DNA of 64,000 nucleotides, taken from the NCBI GenBank assembly GCA_022826705.1, contig JAJDUJ010000030.1, positions 62,001 to 126,000 on the forward strand, in the 5' to 3' direction. Position 1 is the stretch's first letter; every line of letters begins with the position of its first letter. A program made the translations under genes and the position numbers. The notes below the pieces were generated by a model that saw only the letters and a program-made list of their open reading frames with translations, was not told the origin of the DNA and did no database searches. This document shows positions 24,188 through 32,276 of this stretch, piece by piece. Origin of the DNA: Acidimicrobiia bacterium. GTDB taxonomy: Bacteria; Actinomycetota; Acidimicrobiia; Acidimicrobiales; Bin134.

Positions 24188-26641
24188 GTGGCTACGAAAA
24201 CCGCTCGAAAGCCCCCTACAAAGCCCAGCGCAAAGTCCAAATCCAATACCGGAGCCTCTCCCGATAGTCGGCTGAAGCAGGCTGCGGCCGCGGTTTGGGC
24301 TCGACACCGCGCCGACATCATCGCCGTGGGGTTCATCCTCGCCGGCTTGGTGGCGGCCTGCAGCCTATGGGCCGATGTGGCCGGACCGTTCGGCTCGGGG
24401 CTCAGGACCGTCCTCGGTGCCTTGATCGGCACCGCCAGGGCCGCCATACCGATCGCCCTATTGGTCATCGGGGTCGTGCTGTTGCGGGGTCCTCGTCTCG
24501 ATGAGGAGTTCCAGGAGAGCACACCAGGCGATTTCGACAAGAACCCCTACACCGACCCGGCTCGGGCCGATCTGGTGCTGGCTGTTCGCCTCGGCATCGG
24601 CACCGCGTTGACGCTCCTCTCGGTAACCGGCCTGCTCCACATCGGCATCGACCGGCCGGGCATCGAAGACCTCGACGGGCTGATGGGGGCGGGTGGAGCG
24701 CTGGGCCTGGCCTTCGGGGGCACGCTGGCCGCGATTATGGGCGTCTGGGGGGCGAGTCTGGTGGTGGGCGCGTTCGGGCTCTTGGGGTCGGTGATACTCA
24801 CTCGGGTGTCGTTGCGAGCGTGGGCCCGCAAGGTGAACGGAGCCAAACTCAAGACCGCTTTTGCCCAGTTCCTCGATCTCCTGACCGGTACCGCACCGCG
24901 GCCACAAGATCCCGAACCATCCGCCGATGATGGCCAACTGGACGAACCGGAAGCGGCCTCCGCTGAACCCGAGGTCGTTCTCATTCCCTCTCCACCCCCT
25001 GAGCCTGAACCCGCTCTGGCCATGCCCGAAGCCGAGCCGAGGAGTGAGCCTGAGCCCGCCCCGGCGCCCGAGCCTTCCAACGAGCCGCAGTGGGAGGCGC
25101 CGACCATCATCGGCGACAAGAAGTCCAAGTCTTCGAAGTCCAAGTCTTCGAAATGGAAGCTCCCCTCACTCAAGCTGCTGAGCGGGTCTGATCCCCAGAA
25201 GGGCAGCCAGGAAGAAGCCACCCGGAAGGGCGCAGCCCTGGAGCAGGCCTTGGCCGCCCATGACGTGGAAACCAAGCTGGTTGGAATGGTGGTCGGTCCC
25301 ACCGTGACCCGCTACGAGCTGGAACTGGCGCCGGGGGTCAAGGTCAGCCGAGTTACCAGCTTGAGCAAGGACATCGCCTATGCCTTGGCTTCGCCCGACG
25401 TCCGCATCTTGGCCCCGATCCCCGGGCGCCAAGCCATCGGCGTGGAGGTGCCCAACCGCGACCGCCAGGTGGTGTCGCTGGGCGGGATCTTGGCATCGGC
25501 CGAGGCCCGCAAGGCCAGCCACCCCCTCGAGGTGGCCATCGGCCGGGACATCAACGCCAAGCCGGTCATGATGGACCTGTCCCGGATGCCCCACATCCTT
25601 ATTGCGGGGGCCACCGGAGCGGGCAAGTCGTCGTGCATCAACTCCATGATCACCTCGGTGCTCATGCGCTCCACCCCCGATCAGGTGCGCATGATCCTGG
25701 TCGATCCCAAGATGGTGGAGATGGCCCAGTATGAGCATGTTCCCCACCTGCTCACCCAGCCGGTGACCGATCCAAAGAAGGCGGCCAACGCCCTGGCCTG
25801 GGCGTGCCGGGAGATGGACCGCCGCTATGAGATCTTGGCTTCGGTGGGCGTCCGCGATATCGACGGATACAACGAAGCCTGCGATCGGGGAGTTTTCGAC
25901 AACGAACGCAAATTGGGGATCAAGGACACCGAGCCCAAGGAGCGGATGCCGCTCATCCTGGTGGTGGTAGACGAGCTGTCGGATCTGATGATGGTGGCCC
26001 CCCGCGACGTGGAGGACTCCATCTGCCGCATTGCCCAGAAGGCCCGGGCGGTGGGAATCCATCTGGTGATCGCCACCCAGCGGCCGTCTATCAACGTGAT
26101 CACCGGCGTCATCAAAGCCAACATCCCGGCCCGGCTGGCCTTCGCCGTGTCCAGTCAAACCGACAGCCGGGTGATCCTCGACCAACAGGGAGCCGAGCGC
26201 CTGGTGGGCCGGGGCGACATGCTGCTGCTGAGTCCCACCTCCACATCTGCCCAGCGCATCCAAGGGGCGTGGGTGACCGAGTCGGAGGTTCGCAGCGTGG
26301 TGGGCGCATGGCGCCGTCAGGCCGCGGCGATGGAGCCTCCCAGCCTGGCCAATTCGGTGACAACCGACGGTGGCGACGGCGACGACGATCCGCTGGCTCC
26401 AGCGCCTTCGAACGCCGCGAACGGGGCTGGCGACGATGACGATGAACTCTTGGTTCAGGCCATGAGGCTGGTGGTGGAGAGTCAGCTTGGCTCCACATCG
26501 ATGCTCCAGCGCAAGCTCCGGGTGGGATTCGCCCGGGCTGGCCGGCTTATGGACCTGCTGGAGCAGCGGGGCGTGGTCGGACCCTCGGAGGGGTCGAAGG
26601 CTCGCGAGGTGCTGATGACCCCCGACGAGCTCCCTTCATGA
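24188..26641 (+). CDS. ftsK: DNA translocase FtsK/SpoIIIE
   Basis: This membrane-anchored, ATP-driven DNA pump acts in chromosome segregation at the septum. Four hydrophobic segments occupy about residues 40-220. A disordered Pro/Glu/Ser/Lys-rich linker (about 230-335) contains a short SKSSK duplication. The motor domain has Walker A GATGAGKSS, Walker B LILVVVDELSDLM and the conserved ATQRPSINVITG. A C-terminal gamma winged helix (from LLVQAMRLVVES) is the sequence-reading module. Start GTG 24188 is preferred to upstream starts because basic residues typical of the cytoplasmic N-terminus follow. At 817 residues the length is normal for actinobacteria. Confidence 0.95.
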   Translation: MATKTARKPPTKPSAKSKSNTGASPDSRLKQAAAAVWARHRADIIAVGFILAGLVAACSLWADVAGPFGSGLRTVLGALIGTARAAIPIALLVIGVVLLRGPRLDEEFQESTPGDFDKNPYTDPARADLVLAVRLGIGTALTLLSVTGLLHIGIDRPGIEDLDGLMGAGGALGLAFGGTLAAIMGVWGASLVVGAFGLLGSVILTRVSLRAWARKVNGAKLKTAFAQFLDLLTGTAPRPQDPEPSADDGQLDEPEAASAEPEVVLIPSPPPEPEPALAMPEAEPRSEPEPAPAPEPSNEPQWEAPTIIGDKKSKSSKSKSSKWKLPSLKLLSGSDPQKGSQEEATRKGAALEQALAAHDVETKLVGMVVGPTVTRYELELAPGVKVSRVTSLSKDIAYALASPDVRILAPIPGRQAIGVEVPNRDRQVVSLGGILASAEARKASHPLEVAIGRDINAKPVMMDLSRMPHILIAGATGAGKSSCINSMITSVLMRSTPDQVRMILVDPKMVEMAQYEHVPHLLTQPVTDPKKAANALAWACREMDRRYEILASVGVRDIDGYNEACDRGVFDNERKLGIKDTEPKERMPLILVVVDELSDLMMVAPRDVEDSICRIAQKARAVGIHLVIATQRPSINVITGVIKANIPARLAFAVSSQTDSRVILDQQGAERLVGRGDMLLLSPTSTSAQRIQGAWVTESEVRSVVGAWRRQAAAMEPPSLANSVTTDGGDGDDDPLAPAPSNAANGAGDDDDELLVQAMRLVVESQLGSTSMLQRKLRVGFARAGRLMDLLEQRGVVGPSEGSKAREVLMTPDELPS
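25121..25150 (+). repeat. 15-bp tandem repeat in the ftsK linker
   Basis: Two identical copies of aagtccaagtcttcg encode KSKSS twice in the disordered linker between the membrane and motor domains. This is an in-frame slippage-type duplication. Confidence 0.85.
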
Positions 26642-26659
26642 ATGCTGACTGAGCGTCGG

Positions 26660-26665
26660 TAGTCT
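26660..26665 (+). promoter_or_regulatory. Leaderless-type -10 box (TAGTCT) before 26672
   Basis: TAGTCT is followed by six bases and then the GTG start. There is no Shine-Dalgarno between them, so the transcript would begin at the start codon. Confidence 0.65.
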
Positions 26666-26671
26666 CCTCCT

Positions 26672-27718
26672 GTGGCTTTAGCAGCGGTGCTTCTGGCGGG
26701 GGGTCTCCTCGTGCTGGCCTTGGGCGCCGACCAATTGGTGATCGGCGCGTCGCGGCTGGCCTTCGCCCGGGGCATCTCACCCATCGTGATCGGGGCGTTG
26801 GTTATCGGCTTTGGCACCAGCGCCCCCGAGATGCTGGTGTCGGGCCTGGCTGCCGCCGACGGCAACGTCGATTTGGGGGTGGGCAACATCGTCGGCTCCA
26901 ACGTGGCCAACTTGAGCCTGGTGCTGGGTTTTTCCGCCCTGGTGGCGGCGGTGGCCGTGGGGGGCCGCTACATCCGGGTGGCCAACAGCACGCTGTGGCG
27001 GGAGGGCGTGGTGTCGGTGGCCGCCGCAGGGTTGTTCTGGTTGCTGGTGCAAGACGGCTTGGAGCGCTGGGAGGGCGTCGTCTTGCTGCTGGCCTTCGTG
27101 GTGGCCATGACCGCCATCTTGTGGCGGCCGGCCTATGACGTCAGCGCAGCCGATGTGGTCCCCACCGACAAGCCGATCAACCAGCCTGCCGAGCTGGTCC
27201 GCACCGTGCTGGGGCTGGCCGCCACCGTGGTCGGCGCCCAGCTGGCGGTGACCGGTGCGGTGGACATCGCCCAAGAAGTCGGTTTGGGCTCGGGATTCGT
27301 GGGGCTGTCGCTGGTGGCGTTCGGAACCTCGCTGCCCGAGCTGATCACCGGGGTGCAGGCGGCCCGCCGGGGAGAGGCCGATCTGCTGGTGGGCAATATC
27401 TTGGGTTCCAACACGTTCAACAGCCTGCTGGTGAGCGCGGTGGTGGCGCTGGTGGGACCTGGGCCGCTGGTCGACGGGAACCTCTCGGGTTTGGCGGTGT
27501 GGATCATGATGGGCATCTCCGTTGCCGCCTGGCTGTTCATGTTCCGGGGAGACGGCTTGGAGTGCTGGTGGGAGGGCGCCTTCCTCTTGGCCGTGTACCT
27601 GGTGTCGCTGCCGTTTTTGATCTCCGACCATGAGGAAGAGGCTTTGGGTCCTGCGCCGGCGGTGGAGTTGGCGGAGCAGACGGCCGGCGCTGGTGGTTCT
27701 GGTCTCGATGCCACCTAG
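26672..27718 (+). CDS. Calcium/sodium antiporter, CaCA family (YrbG-like)
   Basis: This inner-membrane exchanger has about ten hydrophobic helices and two inverted halves. Each half contains the alpha-repeat ion-binding motif: FGTSAPEMLVS with GSNVANL in the first and FGTSLPELITG with GSNTFNSL in the second. Ion specificity (Ca, Na or another cation) cannot be assigned from the sequence. Length 348. The C-terminus, rich in Ala and Glu, overlaps the start of rimO. Confidence 0.88.
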   Translation: MALAAVLLAGGLLVLALGADQLVIGASRLAFARGISPIVIGALVIGFGTSAPEMLVSGLAAADGNVDLGVGNIVGSNVANLSLVLGFSALVAAVAVGGRYIRVANSTLWREGVVSVAAAGLFWLLVQDGLERWEGVVLLLAFVVAMTAILWRPAYDVSAADVVPTDKPINQPAELVRTVLGLAATVVGAQLAVTGAVDIAQEVGLGSGFVGLSLVAFGTSLPELITGVQAARRGEADLLVGNILGSNTFNSLLVSAVVALVGPGPLVDGNLSGLAVWIMMGISVAAWLFMFRGDGLECWWEGAFLLAVYLVSLPFLISDHEEEALGPAPAVELAEQTAGAGGSGLDAT

Positions 27719-28985
27719 TGTCGATACGGTGCGCCGGTTTTGGGTTGAGACGCTGGGGTGTCCCAAGAACCAGGTGGACTCCGACAAGATCACGGGGTTG
27801 CTGGTCCGAGACGGGATGGCCGCGGCCCCCGCGCCAGAAGAAGCCGATCTGGTGGTGGTGAACACCTGCGCCTTCATCGAGGAGGCCCGCCAGGAGTCGG
27901 TGGACACGGTGCTGGCGCTGCGCTCCTCGGCGGCCGAGGCCGAACTGGTAGTTACTGGGTGTATGGCCGAGCGCTACGGCGCTGAGCTGGCCGAGGCCCT
28001 GCCCGAGGTCGACCGGGTAGCCGGGTTCGGGGTGTCGGTGAGCATCGGGGCGAAGCCCTCTTCGGCGCCTGTGACCGAGCTGCCCTCATTCGACCTGCTG
28101 AACCTGCCCCGGCCGCTCGCTGAGGCGCCGTGGGCCTACGTGAAGATCGCCGAGGGATGCGACCGGCGCTGCGGGTACTGCGCCATTCCCAGCTTCCGGG
28201 GTCCGCAGCGCTCTCGGTCGTCCGAGGCCATCGTGGCCGAGGTGGAGGCGCTTGGGGTGCGAGAGGCGGTGCTGGTGGCTCAAGACTTGGCCTCCTACGG
28301 CCGCGACCAGGGCCAAGGGGAGCGCAGCATCATCCCGCTGGTGGAGTCGCTTCGCCACCGGGTCCGCTGGGTACGGCTGTTGTATCTATATCCGTCCGAC
28401 CTCACCGACTCGCTCATCGACGCCATCTGCGCCACCGAGGTGCCCTACTTCGATCTGTCGCTGCAGCACGTGTCCCGGCCGCTCCTGGCCCGGATGCGGC
28501 GGTGGGGGGACGGCGACCGCTTTGCCGCCCGCATCGCCGATATCCGCGATCGCCAGCCCGAGGCGGTATTCAGGTCCAACTTCATCGTGGGCTACCCCGG
28601 TGAGACCGAGGCCGACCACGACGCCCTGCTGGACTTTGTGGCCGACGTGGGCTTGGACTGGTGCGGGTTCTTCACCTACTCCGCCGAGGCGGGTACCTAT
28701 GCCACCACCCTTGACGGGCAGGTGCCGGCCGAATTGGCCGCCGAGCGTCGCCGGGAGCTGGCCGAGATCCAAGACAGGATCACCGCAACCAAGCGTGACC
28801 AACTCATCGGCCGCGAAGTCGAAGTTCTGGTGGACACGACTGGAATTGCCCGCAGCTATCGAGAGGCCCCGGAGATCGACGGGGTCGTTTCGGTGCCCGA
28901 CCATCTGGCCGTCGGGCAGTTCCACACTGTGCGGGTGGTTGATGCCCTGGGTCCCGACCTGGTGGCCGAGGCGGTGTCGCCATGA
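27708..28985 (+). CDS. rimO: Ribosomal protein S12 methylthiotransferase RimO
   Basis: This radical-SAM enzyme adds a methylthio group to the conserved Asp of ribosomal protein S12. The N-terminal UPF0004 domain has WVETLGCPKNQVDSDK, VVNTCAFIEEARQES and TGCMAERY, carrying three Cys for one cluster. The radical-SAM triad is in EGCDRRCGYCAIP, and a TRAM domain lies at the C-terminus. ATG 27708 overlaps the exchanger gene by 11 bp. A GTG at 27729, closer to the conserved start and preceded at seven bases by TAGTGT, is a credible leaderless alternative. Confidence 0.93.
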   Translation: MPPSVDTVRRFWVETLGCPKNQVDSDKITGLLVRDGMAAAPAPEEADLVVVNTCAFIEEARQESVDTVLALRSSAAEAELVVTGCMAERYGAELAEALPEVDRVAGFGVSVSIGAKPSSAPVTELPSFDLLNLPRPLAEAPWAYVKIAEGCDRRCGYCAIPSFRGPQRSRSSEAIVAEVEALGVREAVLVAQDLASYGRDQGQGERSIIPLVESLRHRVRWVRLLYLYPSDLTDSLIDAICATEVPYFDLSLQHVSRPLLARMRRWGDGDRFAARIADIRDRQPEAVFRSNFIVGYPGETEADHDALLDFVADVGLDWCGFFTYSAEAGTYATTLDGQVPAELAAERRRELAEIQDRITATKRDQLIGREVEVLVDTTGIARSYREAPEIDGVVSVPDHLAVGQFHTVRVVDALGPDLVAEAVSP

Positions 28986-29563
28986 GCCAGGTAGAGGCCT
29001 ATTCCTGGGCCGATCTGCGGTTGACCGCCAACCTGATCACGTTGGGGCGCATTCTGCTGTCGCCCGTGCTCTTCGTGTTGATCTTGGCTGCCTCCGACAG
29101 CGCAGGGACGTCGTGGGCGGTGGTGGCGATGGGCTGGGTGCTGGGCGCCAGCGACTACTACGACGGCTGGGTGGCCCGGTCTTCCGGCAGCGAGAGCCGC
29201 TGGGGGGCCTTCTTGGACCCGCTGGCCGACAAGGTGATGATCCTGGGGGCGGCCTGGTGCTTTGTGGCTGTAGACCGGCTGTTCTGGGTGCCGGTTTTGA
29301 TCATCACGGCGCGGGAGCTCCTGATGAGTGCGGTGCGCACCCGATGGGCTCGAGACGGCCTCTCGCTGCCCGCCCGCCATTCGGCCAAGCTAAAGACGCT
29401 GATGCAGGGCGGGGCGCTGACCGTGGCCGCACTGCCTCCGCTGGAGAACGTCGACTGGTCGGTGTCGCTGGCCATCTGGCTAGCCGTGGCCATCACCCTG
29501 TACTCCGGCTGGCGCTACTGGGCCGACGGCCGGGCCGGGGCCATTGCCGCCTCGGGCCAATAG
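28982..29563 (+). CDS. pgsA: CDP-diacylglycerol-glycerol-3-phosphate 3-phosphatidyltransferase
   Basis: It makes phosphatidylglycerol phosphate from CDP-diacylglycerol, using the product of CdsA at the left edge of the window. The CDP-alcohol phosphotransferase signature is complete: D, two residues, DG, two, AR, eight, G, three, D, three, D (from DYYDGWVAR to GAFLDPLAD). About six hydrophobic segments are present. The ATG overlaps the rimO stop as ATGA. The last codons and stop are part of a tandem duplication. An alternative is another CDP-alcohol transferase such as a PI-phosphate synthase, but the LITLGR start favours PgsA. Confidence 0.9.
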   Translation: MSQVEAYSWADLRLTANLITLGRILLSPVLFVLILAASDSAGTSWAVVAMGWVLGASDYYDGWVARSSGSESRWGAFLDPLADKVMILGAAWCFVAVDRLFWVPVLIITARELLMSAVRTRWARDGLSLPARHSAKLKTLMQGGALTVAALPPLENVDWSVSLAIWLAVAITLYSGWRYWADGRAGAIAASGQ

Positions 29564-29596
29564 CCGAGGCCATTGCAGCCTCGGGCCAATAGCCGA
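29539..29596 (+). repeat. 29-bp tandem duplication covering the pgsA stop codon
   Basis: 29539-29567 and 29568-29596 are adjacent direct copies with a single mismatch. The first encodes AIAASGQ and the stop of pgsA. The second repeats the same codons after the stop but out of frame by one base (29 is not a multiple of three). It lies in the 60-bp gap before cinA. Confidence 0.95.
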
Positions 29597-29611
29597 GGGC
29601 GGGCGGCGGTA

Positions 29612-29617
29612 TAGCCT
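29612..29617 (+). promoter_or_regulatory. Leaderless-type -10 box (TAGCCT) of cinA
   Basis: TAGCCT lies exactly six bases before the GTG of cinA, the same hexamer and spacing as at miaB. No Shine-Dalgarno is present. Confidence 0.65.
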
Positions 29618-29623
29618 CCCTGC

Positions 29624-30862
29624 GTGAATTGTGAAGTAATCGCAGTTGGGACCGAGCTGCTGCTCGGCCAGATTGTCGACACCAACTCGTCGTGGATTGG
29701 CGAGCAACTGGCCATGGCCGGCATCGACTCGCACCACCAGGTGAAGGTGGGCGACAACTTCGGACGCATGCAAGCGGTACTGAACCAGGCTTTAGAGCGC
29801 AGCGACTCGGTCATCATGTGCGGCGGGCTCGGCCCCACCCAAGACGACATCACCCGGGATGTGATCGCCGCCGCCCTCGGGGTGGAGCTGGTGCGGCGGG
29901 ATGACATTGTGGAGCGCATCTCTCGGGTGTTCGGAGGCCGGGGCCGGGCCATGCCCGAGAACAACCTGCGCCAAGCCGACGTGCCCGATGGGGCTGAGGT
30001 GTTGCCGGTGATGCCGGGCACCGCTCCCGGCTTCAAGGTGGAGACCGGCGGCAAGGCGGTGTACGCCGTGCCCGGCGTGCCCTGGGAGATGCAGCAGATG
30101 GTGGGGGAGTGCGTGCTGCCCGACCTCAAGCAGCGGGCGGGAATAACCGCAGTGATCAAGAGCCGTACCTTGCGCACTTGGGGCGACTCCGAGTCGGGCT
30201 TGGCCGAGAAGCTGCACGAGGAGATCGAGCGCTTGGACGAAACCGGCGAGTGCACCATCGCCTTTTTGGCCTCCGGTATGGAGGGTCTCAAGGTCCGCCT
30301 CACCGCTAAAGCCCCCAGCGAGGCCGAAGTGGACGAGATCTTGGCCAACGAGGAGCAGCTCGTGCGGGGCATCATCGGCGACATCGTGTTCGGGGTGGAC
30401 GACGAGACCATGGAATCGGCCGTTCTCGACGCCCTGCGGAGCCGGGGCTGGACCCTGGCGCTGGCCGAGTCGCTCACCGGCGGGCTGATCGGCTCCCGCC
30501 TCACCGCTGTGCCCGGCGCCAGCGACGTGTTCCGCGGCGGGCTGGTGTCCTACGCCAGCGACGTGAAGTTCGACCTGCTAGACGTGCCCGAGGGCCCAGT
30601 AGTGAGCGAGGAGGCCGTAACCGCCATGGCCCACGGCGCCGCCAAGCTATTGAACGCCGACTGCGCCATCGCTGTCACCGGCGTCGCCGGCCCCGACCCT
30701 CTCGACGGCGAAGACCCCGGCACCGTCTGGATGGCCACCCTGGTAAACGGGCAGGTAGAGGCCACCAAGGTCAAGTTCCCCTTCGACCGCGAGCGCACTC
30801 GCCAATTCACCACCGTCTCCATCCTCAACAACCTCCGCATGCGAGTTATCGCCGGACAGTAA
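29624..30862 (+). CDS. cinA: CinA family protein: nicotinamide-nucleotide amidase / ADP-ribose hydrolase domains
   Basis: CinA-type proteins take part in NAD salvage, with N-terminal COG1058 and C-terminal PncC-like deamidase domains. The N-terminal part begins CEVIAVGTELLLGQIVDTNS, and MCGGLGPTQDDITRDV and VPGVPWEMQQM follow. The C-terminal domain carries LALAESLTGGLIGSRLTAVPGAS with the catalytic Ser and Thr, and CAIAVTGVAGPDP. At 412 residues it is a full two-domain member. It lies downstream of pgsA as in many actinobacteria and mycobacteria, and converges with the leftward SDR gene. Confidence 0.92.
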   Translation: MNCEVIAVGTELLLGQIVDTNSSWIGEQLAMAGIDSHHQVKVGDNFGRMQAVLNQALERSDSVIMCGGLGPTQDDITRDVIAAALGVELVRRDDIVERISRVFGGRGRAMPENNLRQADVPDGAEVLPVMPGTAPGFKVETGGKAVYAVPGVPWEMQQMVGECVLPDLKQRAGITAVIKSRTLRTWGDSESGLAEKLHEEIERLDETGECTIAFLASGMEGLKVRLTAKAPSEAEVDEILANEEQLVRGIIGDIVFGVDDETMESAVLDALRSRGWTLALAESLTGGLIGSRLTAVPGASDVFRGGLVSYASDVKFDLLDVPEGPVVSEEAVTAMAHGAAKLLNADCAIAVTGVAGPDPLDGEDPGTVWMATLVNGQVEATKVKFPFDRERTRQFTTVSILNNLRMRVIAGQ

Positions 30863-30898
30863 ACGCCTTCTTGGAGCGGGAGAAGCGGGTCGGTTGGT

Positions 30899-31675
30899 CT
30901 AGATCTCGGGGTTGACGACGCCGGCGAGCATGCCGCCGTCGGCGATGAACTCGGCGCCGGTGCTGTAGGAAGACTCGTCGGAGGCTAGGTAGACGGCGAG
31001 GCGGGCGATCTCTTCGGGCTGGCCCACCCGGCCTAGGGGGAGCATGGCGTAGGTCGCCTCGCGGTCCTCATCGGAGATGGCGTCTCCCAGGGTGTCGGGA
31101 GCGGTCATGGCGGTGTCCACGCCGCCGGGGTGGATGGAGTTGGCCCGGATGCCGAATTGGCCCAGTTCAAGGGCGGCGTTCTTGGTCATGCCCCGCACTG
31201 CGAACTTGGAGGCGGTGTAGGCCACGGTGCCGCCGTAGCCGGCCATGCCGTTGGTAGAGCTGATGTTCACGATCGACCCGCCGCCGGCCTCGATCATGGC
31301 GGGCACGGTGTACTTCATGCCCAAGAAAACGCCCACCTGGTTGACGTTGATCACCCGCATGTAGTCATCCAGAGAGGTGTCCACCATGGACACCCCGAAC
31401 AGGAGGATTCCGGCGTTGTTCACCAGCACGTTGGGCGGTCCGTAGCGGTTGATGGTTTCATCCACCGCCTTCTGCCATGCCCCCTCGTCGGTCACGTCCA
31501 AGGGGATGTAGTGGACATTGGGGCCTACATCGGCGGCCACCGCCTCGCCTTCATCGTGGAGCACGTCGCCAAACACCACCTTGGCGCCCTCGGCCGCGAA
31601 CAGCCGCACCTCGGCTTCGCCCTGGCCCCGGGCGCCCCCGGAAATGAGGGCCACTTTGCCGTCCAGTCTTCCCAT
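30899..31675 (-). CDS. Short-chain dehydrogenase/reductase (classical SDR)
   Basis: This NAD(P)-dependent oxidoreductase of 258 residues has ISGGARGQGEAEVR (glycine-rich cofactor loop, with GQG in place of GIG), VLVNNAGIL, the catalytic Ser in VNISSTNG, the YTASK catalytic Tyr-Lys pair near residue 153, and the C-terminal GAEFIADGGM. The cofactor loop and the MTA segment after the catalytic residues resemble 3-alpha/20-beta-hydroxysteroid dehydrogenases, but the substrate is not determined. Its ATG is one base after the msrB stop, so the two form a leftward operon. Confidence 0.85.
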   Translation of the reverse strand: MGRLDGKVALISGGARGQGEAEVRLFAAEGAKVVFGDVLHDEGEAVAADVGPNVHYIPLDVTDEGAWQKAVDETINRYGPPNVLVNNAGILLFGVSMVDTSLDDYMRVINVNQVGVFLGMKYTVPAMIEAGGGSIVNISSTNGMAGYGGTVAYTASKFAVRGMTKNAALELGQFGIRANSIHPGGVDTAMTAPDTLGDAISDEDREATYAMLPLGRVGQPEEIARLAVYLASDESSYSTGAEFIADGGMLAGVVNPEI

Positions 31676-31676
31676 T

Positions 31677-32087
31677 TCAGTTCTCCTCTTCGGTGAGATC
31701 GCGGTCGAGCCTAAGCGAAGCCGAGTTCATGCAGTAGCGCTCGCCGGTGGGATGGGGGCCGTCGGGAAAGATGTGGCCCAAGTGGGCGCCGCATTGTGCG
31801 CACACCGCCTCGGTGCGAATCATGCCGTGGCTCTTGTCGACGTGGCGGATTACCTTGCCCTCGCCGGCCTCCTCGTAGAACGACGGCCATCCGGTTCCCG
31901 AGTCGTATTTGGCCTCCGAGGAGAAGAGCACCGCGTCGCACACCCGGCAGCGGTACACGCCCTCGTCTTTGCAGTCCCAGTACATACCGGTGAAGGCCCG
32001 CTCGGTGCCGGCTTGCTGGGTGATGTGGTACTGCTCGGCGGTCAGCCGCTGGCGCAGTTCCTCGTCGGTGAACGTTAGTTCTGACAT
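31677..32087 (-). CDS. msrB: Peptide-methionine (R)-S-oxide reductase MsrB
   Basis: It repairs oxidised methionine (R form) in proteins. Zinc-binding CxxC pairs are present (CRVCDAVLF and [10 protein letters not shown]), with GWPSFYE and the catalytic Cys in [10 protein letters not shown] near the C-terminus. The ATG at 32087 gives 136 residues; the frame extends 47 codons upstream but those overlap the recA promoter region and do not resemble the family. It is divergent from recA and followed one base later by the SDR gene. Confidence 0.95.
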   Translation of the reverse strand: MSELTFTDEELRQRLTAEQYHITQQAGTERAFTGMYWDCKDEGVYRCRVCDAVLFSSEAKYDSGTGWPSFYEEAGEGKVIRHVDKSHGMIRTEAVCAQCGAHLGHIFPDGPHPTGERYCMNSASLRLDRDLTEEEN

Positions 32088-32093
32088 GTGCTC

Positions 32094-32099
32094 ACCGTA
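32094..32099 (-). promoter_or_regulatory. Leaderless-type -10 box (TACGGT) of msrB
   Basis: On the minus strand TACGGT is followed by six bases and then the msrB ATG. This spacing is identical to that seen at yrbG, cinA and miaB, and it supports both the promoter and the chosen start. Confidence 0.6.
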
Positions 32100-32142
32100 T
32101 CGGATTTTTGCGGGAAACAGGCAGGTTGGGAGGGCAGGGTGC

Positions 32143-32171
32143 TTGTCAAATTCAGCACCTGTAACTACGCT
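32143..32171 (+). promoter_or_regulatory. Sigma-70-type promoter of recA
   Basis: TTGTCA, a 17-base spacer and TACGCT make the best -35/-10 pair found in the window. The expected start of transcription is near 32178, giving a leader of about 100 bases before the recA start codon. Confidence 0.7.
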
Positions 32172-32187
32172 CATGTCAGTAACTGGG

Positions 32188-32198
32188 GACAAACTGTC
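32188..32198 (+). promoter_or_regulatory. Inverted repeat GACA-N3-TGTC downstream of the recA transcription start
   Basis: gacaaactgtc begins about ten bases after the expected recA start site, a typical operator position. The common actinobacterial LexA box (GAAC-N4-GTTC) is not seen upstream of recA, so this palindrome is a candidate for a different damage-response operator. This is inference from position and symmetry only. Confidence 0.3.
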
Positions 32199-32276
32199 AC
32201 TGGTCGTCTTTAGAGTGTGCCTCGACATTCCCCCGATTAACTCGCAGCCGCGATACCACGACCTGAAGGAGGAGAT

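Noticed and set aside
30863-30898. cttct/agaag inverted repeat between convergent cinA and SDR genes as a bidirectional terminator
   Set aside because: Only five pairs, with a G-rich loop and no T-run on either strand.
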